Source: an archaeon (lineage in GTDB: Archaea > Asgardarchaeota > Hermodarchaeia > Hermodarchaeales > Hermodarchaeaceae). From it: a stretch of 10,632 nt of DNA. The position numbers and the translations under genes were made by a program. The notes below the pieces were generated by a model that saw only the letters and a program-made list of their open reading frames with translations, did no database searches and had not been told where the DNA came from. The stretch lies in NCBI GenBank assembly GCA_016550395.1, contig JABXGY010000029.1, positions 1-10,632 on the forward strand, read 5' to 3'. Shown here in pieces: positions 6,412-10,632 of the stretch (within the stretch, counting starts at the first letter, position 1; every line of letters begins with the position of its first letter).

Positions 6412-7092
6412 ATGGTGGCCTATTCTGCTGTAACTCGTCCATTACAACCCTTTATGACTTACACACTGATTTTGTTAAACACAACTATTTTCATCCTGCA
6501 AACCATGTATTTCCCACTCACCTACCTCTTTGCGATGTACCCTATCCAAATAGTTACCGGGCAGAATCTCCACACCCTCATTACAAGCACCTTCTTGCAC
6601 GCTGACTTCTTCCATCTCCTCATTAACATGTATTTTCTCTACATCTTTGGAAGTATAGTCGAACGCGAAATGCACCCCTTAACTTACCTCCTCCTTTACA
6701 CTCTCGCTGGAATAATTGGTGGACTTGGTCATATTCTCATCATTTTCACCATTAGTCTACCCCTCGACCCATTAGGACCCCTTATCCCCACTATTGGCGC
6801 ATCTGGTGCCATCTTTGGAATCATGGCCGCATATGCCTACCTCCTTCCTCGGCGACCAGTCGGAGTATATGGTGCTACTCGCACAATGGGCGCATGGAAT
6901 CTTATTGTCTTCTATTTCATTATCGAAGTCATCTCTATATTCATTTCAATTGGAAGTGGTGTTGCCCATGGCGCCCATGTCTTTGGTTTTGTGGGAGGCT
7001 ACCTTTTTGCCCTATTGTACCGGAATGTTCGTCTGCAATTAAATCGACGAAAACCTGGTGCAGAATACGATCCCTATGAATACTATGTATGA
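6412..7092 (+). CDS. Rhomboid family intramembrane serine protease
   Basis: Membrane-embedded serine protease that cleaves transmembrane segments of other proteins. The 226-residue product has about six hydrophobic helices (roughly 17-39, 54-81, 90-116, 124-145, 161-181, 186-205), the basic rhomboid core without extra domains. The full active-site set is present: H68-x3-N72 in helix 2 (oxyanion region), the catalytic serine S131 in GASGAIFG (129-136), and the catalytic histidine H189 in AHVFGFVGG, the AHxxGxxxG motif. The C-terminus is short, basic, then Tyr/Asp/Glu-rich (PYEYYV), and presumably cytosolic. The start ATG has GGAG 7 nt upstream. The stop codon overlaps the cofC ATG in an ATGA junction, so the two are probably co-transcribed. 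Its substrate is unknown; membrane proteins with single helices, such as the propeller/zinc-finger protein, are only a conjecture. Confidence 0.93.
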   Translation: MVAYSAVTRPLQPFMTYTLILLNTTIFILQTMYFPLTYLFAMYPIQIVTGQNLHTLITSTFLHADFFHLLINMYFLYIFGSIVEREMHPLTYLLLYTLAGIIGGLGHILIIFTISLPLDPLGPLIPTIGASGAIFGIMAAYAYLLPRRPVGVYGATRTMGAWNLIVFYFIIEVISIFISIGSGVAHGAHVFGFVGGYLFALLYRNVRLQLNRRKPGAEYDPYEYYV

Positions 7093-7784
7093 GTCCGGTG
7101 GTGGAGTTAATGGTAAATGATGGTATTGTGGCGATTATTCCGATTCGGTTTGTACCATCACCTAAGCACCGACTTGCTGAAGTTTTTGATAGACCGGCTC
7201 GTCAGAAGTTGACAGAAGCGATGTTAGAAGATGTATTAGCTGCAATCGAAACATCCGTGGGAGTAACAAAAATCGTTGTTGTAACAAATAATGAGGAAAT
7301 TCCATCGATTTCTCTTCCGAAAGGATTTGAAGTTTTTAAGACTCGAATTATTGGATTAAATGCTGAATTATTAGAGGCAGTTATTTCAATGACAAAAGAT
7401 GGATGGGAACGGGTAATAATCGTCTTAGCTGATCTTCCGCTTCTAAAGGGAGAAATCATTGATCAAATCATTCTTCAAGGTAAAATGCAAGAACAAACAA
7501 TTATCGCTCAGGACTGGCGAGGAACTGGAACTAATATTCTTTTTACAAAACTCCCCCTTCAGTTTCACATCAATTTTGGTCACCAAAGCTTTAGAACTCA
7601 TATCGAGGAGTTCGAAAAGCACAATCACCAATGGTTGAGTTTTCATTCCTTGGAATCCGCATTGGACATTGATGACCTTGAAGCTATACAGAAGTTCATG
7701 TTACTGGCACAAAGGGAAAATGCAATCAAAGCTACAAATACATATCAAACGCTTCTCACCCTACAATCAAAGCAAAACAAGTGA
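7089..7784 (+). CDS. cofC: CofC, 2-phospho-L-lactate (or phosphoenolpyruvate) guanylyltransferase of F420 biosynthesis
   Basis: Cytosolic enzyme that joins a GTP-derived guanylyl group to 2-phospholactate, or PEP in some lineages, giving the activated intermediate used by CofD to build coenzyme F420. The 231-residue product is near the usual CofC length. Visible motifs: an N-terminal nucleotide-binding strand VAIIPIRF (14-21) followed by the KxRL-type KHRL (26-29), ADLPLL (114-119), the signature GTGTN (145-149) preceded by D142, FGHQSF (163-168), and the C-terminal LDIDDLE (192-198). The ATG at 7089 overlaps the rhomboid stop by 4 nt. An in-frame ATG at 7110 is preceded by GGTGGTGGAG (7097-7106) and would remove seven residues not needed for the fold, so it may be the true start. 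No cofD, cofE or other F420 gene lies in the window. Confidence 0.85.
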   Translation: MSPVVELMVNDGIVAIIPIRFVPSPKHRLAEVFDRPARQKLTEAMLEDVLAAIETSVGVTKIVVVTNNEEIPSISLPKGFEVFKTRIIGLNAELLEAVISMTKDGWERVIIVLADLPLLKGEIIDQIILQGKMQEQTIIAQDWRGTGTNILFTKLPLQFHINFGHQSFRTHIEEFEKHNHQWLSFHSLESALDIDDLEAIQKFMLLAQRENAIKATNTYQTLLTLQSKQNK

Positions 7785-7808
7785 GGGATTCTAATCTTCA
7801 TTTGCATT

Positions 7809-7826
7809 AAGTGGGTATACTTGTCC
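7809..7826 (+). repeat. Degenerate direct copy of the PPDK gene start
   Basis: These bases match 8010-8027, the codons for KWVYLF at the start of PPDK, at 14 of 18 positions, offset by exactly 201 nt. The copy reads KWVYLS and then TAA, with no start codon before it. Weaker matching continues upstream (CTAAT shared at 7791 and 7992). It may be the remnant of a short tandem duplication, or chance. Confidence 0.25.
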
Positions 7827-7987
7827 TAAAATTCAGAAGAGAAACGAATTTCCAGGTTATTGAAATGTTAGTAACTTGAATCAAAAATGGGCTGAAATAT
7901 CAATACGTTTATTAGGTGCCTGAATTGTCGTGGATGCAGTTAGAGCCGATGAGCTATAGCTACAAAAGAAATACTACTACTTAGATT

Positions 7988-7991
7988 GAGG
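7988..7991 (+). promoter_or_regulatory. Ribosome binding site of the PPDK gene
   Basis: GAGG lies 9 nt before the ATG at 8001, which begins exactly where PPDK homology begins. Confidence 0.45.
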
Positions 7992-8000
7992 CTAATTTCA

Positions 8001-10632
8001 ATGTCAAGTAAATGGGTGTACTTGTTTAGCGAAGGTAACAAGGACATGCGTGACCTGCTTGGTGGGAAAGGAGCGAACCTTGCAGAAATGAATAACGCGG
8101 GGTTACCCGTTCCACCAGGGTTTACTATCACCACTGAGGCATGTAATGCGTATTTTGCTAATGATAAACAGTTTCCTGAAGGCATGTGGAACCAGGTCCT
8201 AGAAGCCCTTAAAACCCTTGAAAAACAAACTGGAAAACGCCTAGGAGATCCAGCAAATCCACTTCTCGTTTCTGCTCGATCAGGGGCTCGAATATCCATG
8301 CCAGGTATGATGGATACGGTGCTTAATATTGGATTTAATCAAAAGGTTTTGGACGGATTTGCTAAACTCACAGGGAATATTCGGGTAGCCTGGGATGCGT
8401 ACCGACGTCTGATTCAAATGTTTGGCAATATTGTAAAAGAAATTTCTCGTCACAAGTTCGAAGCCATACTAGATGAATACAAAGCGAAAACCGAGGGGGG
8501 CCGTGATACTGACTTATCGGTTGCGATGCTCAAAGATATAGTACGTGATTTCAAAGATCTTTATCAATCTGAACTAGGTGAAAAGTTTCCTGATGATCCC
8601 TTGGAACAAATTCGTCAAGCTATTGCTGCTGTATTCAATTCTTGGTTTGGGGCACCTGCCACCTCTTATCGGAATGCTGAAGGAATTTCTCATGATTGGG
8701 GAACCGCTGTCAACATTCAAACCATGGTCTTTGGCAACATGGGAGAGAGAAGTGGAACTGGGGTTACTTTCACCCGTAATCCGGCAAGTGGTGAAAAACA
8801 AGTGTGGGGTGAATATCTCTTAAATGCTCAAGGTGAAGATGTTGTTGCTGGGATTCGCACCCCTCAACCTATCTCCCACCTTGAAGAGGATTTACCCAAG
8901 ATATGGGATGAGTTCATCAATATTTCCAATCGCCTTGAACAACATTACCGTGATATGCAGGATCTGGAGTTTACCATTGAACGCGATAAGCTGTATATGC
9001 TCCAAACACGCACTGGCAAGCGAACGGCTATAGCAGCAGTAAAGATTGCTGTCGATATGGTTCAAGAAGGACTTATCGAAAAGAATGAAGCGATTCTTCG
9101 TGTTAATCCCAATCAAATCGATCAATTTCTACACCCACGCTTTGATCCTGAAGCTGTTGAAGAAGCGAAAAATTCTGGGCATTTAATTGCCTGGGGACTC
9201 AATGCATCACCTGGTGCTGCAACGGGTCTCGCAATTTTCGATGCCGATACAGCTGCTGAACGTGGGCAAGCTGGAGAAAAAGTCATTCTTGTTCGACCTG
9301 AAACTAACCCTGATGATGTCCACGGAATGATCGAAGCTCAAGGTATACTCACTCAACGAGGGGGAATGACCTCCCATGCCGCCGTTGTAGCACGTGGCTG
9401 GGGCAAGGCATGTGTGGCAGGATGTGAAACCATTTCCATCGACATGGACGCTCGAACATTCCGAGTCGGGGACATAGTGATTCGTGAAGGTGATCCTATC
9501 TCCATTGATGGAACAACTGGCTCCGTCTTTCAGGGAGAAATTAGAACCATTGATGCCAGTTTTGATGAAGAAAGCGAACTCGTTACGCTTCTGTCATGGG
9601 CTGATGAAATTCGCAAATTAGGTGTATGGACTAACGCAGATAATCCCAAAGATGCCAGACGAGCTCGTAGCTTCGGTGCTGAAGGTATTGGGTTATGTCG
9701 AACAGAGCACATGTTCTTCGAAGAAGAACGGCGCCCAATCGTTGTCAAAATGATTATGTCTGAGGATGAAAGTGAGCGCCAGAAGCTCCTTGACCAATTA
9801 TTACCCTTCCAACGCGAGGACTTCGAGGGGATTTTTCGAGCAATGGATGGATTCCCCGTTATTGTGCGTTTAATAGATCCGCCGATGCATGAATTCCTTC
9901 CAACCAAGGATGAACTCAATGACGAAATCTGTCAATTACAACTCAAACTGCAAAGTAATCCATCGGAAACCATGTTAAAACGGATCAAGAAAAAGATCGC
10001 AGAAAAAGAGCATCTATTAGATGTAGTTGAAAGTATGTGGGAAACAAATCCCATGATGGGGCTTCGGGGCTGTCGCGCAGGTATATCCTATCCGGGTCTG
10101 ACTGAAATGCAAGTGAGAGCCATATTTGAAGCTGCGTGTAACGTCGCCAAAGAAGGAGTGAAAGTCTACCCCGAAGTGATGATTCCCTTAGTTAGTCATG
10201 TCAATGAACTCATGCTAGAAAGAGAAAAACTAGAAAAAGTCGTCAAAGACGTGTTAGAAGAAAAGGATTGTAAACTCAAGTACAAGTTCGGATTGATGAT
10301 TGAAACTCCTCGTGCCGCATTAACCGCTGATGTCGTGGCACAATATGCGGATTTCTTCTCGTTTGGAACCAACGACTTAACCCAAATGACTTATGGCGTA
10401 TCACGAGATGATGCTGAGGGTAAATTCCTCCGCCAATATGTCGCCTGGGGTATTCTACCAAATAATCCCTTTGAGATTCTTGACCGCGATGGTGTTGGAA
10501 CCCTAATGAAAATAACCATCGAGAAAGGACTAGCGACCAATCCAAAGCTTGAAATTGGTGGCTGTGGTGAACATTTCGGTGAACCCAGTTCAATTGAATT
10601 CTCACATATTATCGGTTTAAACTATGTCAGTG
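8001..10632 (+). CDS. ppdK: Pyruvate, phosphate dikinase (PPDK), C-terminus cut by window edge
   Basis: Reversibly converts pyruvate, ATP and phosphate into PEP, AMP and pyrophosphate in the cytosol, linking acetyl-CoA-derived carbon to gluconeogenesis or running in the glycolytic direction. I translated the frame by hand without meeting a stop; 877 codons are present, and about 20-50 more residues are expected. Domains in order: the ATP-grasp domain (GGKGANL with K23, SARSGA with R93, MPGMMDTVLN); the swivelling phosphohistidine domain with GGMTSHAAVVARG and catalytic H459; the PEP/pyruvate TIM barrel with R567 in GLCRTEHMFF, R623 in VRLIDPPMHEFLP, ETPRAALTAD, FGTNDLTQM, and the catalytic cysteine C855 in GGCGEH. 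Spacing of H459, R567 and R623 agrees with characterised bacterial PPDK. Oddities: GEHFGEPSS where the family normally has GEHGG(D/E)PSS, and SWFGAPA where SWxNxRA is usual. ATG at 8001 has GAGG 9 nt upstream. Confidence 0.96.
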   Translation, partial: MSSKWVYLFSEGNKDMRDLLGGKGANLAEMNNAGLPVPPGFTITTEACNAYFANDKQFPEGMWNQVLEALKTLEKQTGKRLGDPANPLLVSARSGARISMPGMMDTVLNIGFNQKVLDGFAKLTGNIRVAWDAYRRLIQMFGNIVKEISRHKFEAILDEYKAKTEGGRDTDLSVAMLKDIVRDFKDLYQSELGEKFPDDPLEQIRQAIAAVFNSWFGAPATSYRNAEGISHDWGTAVNIQTMVFGNMGERSGTGVTFTRNPASGEKQVWGEYLLNAQGEDVVAGIRTPQPISHLEEDLPKIWDEFINISNRLEQHYRDMQDLEFTIERDKLYMLQTRTGKRTAIAAVKIAVDMVQEGLIEKNEAILRVNPNQIDQFLHPRFDPEAVEEAKNSGHLIAWGLNASPGAATGLAIFDADTAAERGQAGEKVILVRPETNPDDVHGMIEAQGILTQRGGMTSHAAVVARGWGKACVAGCETISIDMDARTFRVGDIVIREGDPISIDGTTGSVFQGEIRTIDASFDEESELVTLLSWADEIRKLGVWTNADNPKDARRARSFGAEGIGLCRTEHMFFEEERRPIVVKMIMSEDESERQKLLDQLLPFQREDFEGIFRAMDGFPVIVRLIDPPMHEFLPTKDELNDEICQLQLKLQSNPSETMLKRIKKKIAEKEHLLDVVESMWETNPMMGLRGCRAGISYPGLTEMQVRAIFEAACNVAKEGVKVYPEVMIPLVSHVNELMLEREKLEKVVKDVLEEKDCKLKYKFGLMIETPRAALTADVVAQYADFFSFGTNDLTQMTYGVSRDDAEGKFLRQYVAWGILPNNPFEILDRDGVGTLMKITIEKGLATNPKLEIGGCGEHFGEPSSIEFSHIIGLNYVS

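Larger units (their letters stand above)
7785..8000 (+). promoter_or_regulatory. Intergenic region upstream of the PPDK gene
   Basis: This 216-nt stretch has no convincing gene. It holds a possible TATA-like TTTATTA at 7909-7914 region, a perfect 10-bp palindrome AGCTATAGCT at 7952-7961, and near its start a degenerate copy of the first PPDK codons (7809-7826). No strong T-rich terminator follows cofC, so read-through from cofC is possible. No tRNA or convincing C/D-box RNA could be built from it. Confidence 0.3.

Noticed and set aside
6372..6605. Plus-strand open frame starting before the rhomboid gene
   Set aside because: Overlaps the rhomboid gene out of frame, has no ribosome binding site and no recognisable domain.
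7885..7992. C/D-box small RNA suggested by CTGA at 7892 and 7920 and CGATGAG near 7947
   Set aside because: No proper RTGATGA C box pairs with a D box at the right distance, and there is no terminal stem.
7940..8299. Minus-strand open frame of 119 codons over the PPDK start
   Set aside because: It lies antisense to clear PPDK coding sequence and shows no domain; shadow frame.
9530..9919. Minus-strand open frame of 129 codons inside PPDK
   Set aside because: Antisense to conserved PPDK motifs; Ser/Arg-rich composition typical of a reversed coding frame.

Overview
The window looks like archaeal chromosome from an anaerobe that carries the cofactors of the archaeal (methanofuran/tetrahydromethanopterin, F420) Wood-Ljungdahl pathway. 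The basis is a fused heterodisulfide reductase HdrA-MvhD, a FwdF-type polyferredoxin, a FwdD-type subunit, a CofC-type F420 biosynthesis enzyme, and starts of ATG, TTG and possibly GTG type with GGTGA/GGAG-like ribosome binding sites. A secreted beta-propeller receptor-like protein with a RING-like cytoplasmic zinc domain makes an Asgard archaeon (perhaps a Thorarchaeia-like lineage) my best guess. That placement is inference, and other mesophilic archaea with the same pathway, such as Bathyarchaeia, are not excluded. No mobile element, CRISPR array, tRNA or rRNA was seen.

Layout. 1-45: possible last codons of an upstream gene overlapping the start of hdrA. 39-2489 (+): HdrA with a C-terminal MvhD domain. 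2529-4241 (+): signal peptide, seven-repeat beta-propeller, transmembrane helix and cytoplasmic zinc fingers. 4242-4412: gap with a TATA-like box and a perfect 6-bp inverted repeat. 4413-5888 (+): polyferredoxin with eight [4Fe-4S] motifs and a long basic tail. 5900-6277 (-): small FwdD-like molybdopterin-dinucleotide-binding protein, convergent with the polyferredoxin. 6278-6411: divergent promoter region. 6412-7092 (+): rhomboid protease, overlapping by 4 nt with 7089-7784 (+), CofC. 7785-8000: 216-nt gap. 8001-end (+): pyruvate phosphate dikinase, cut by the window edge after 877 codons.

How the genes may work together. HdrA-MvhD is the flavin electron-bifurcating core that takes electrons from a hydrogenase or formate/F420 module and passes them to HdrBC and to ferredoxin. 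FwdF and FwdD belong to formylmethanofuran dehydrogenase, which reduces CO2 at low potential. In some methanogens Hdr and Fwd/Fmd form one supercomplex wired through the polyferredoxin, so finding HdrA, FwdF and FwdD together here is meaningful, although HdrB, HdrC, hydrogenase and FwdABC are not in the window. CofC makes the activated precursor of the F420 side chain used by the same pathway, and PPDK interconverts pyruvate and PEP at the point where acetyl-CoA carbon enters gluconeogenesis. The rhomboid and the propeller/zinc-finger protein are membrane proteins with no evident catalytic role in this pathway.
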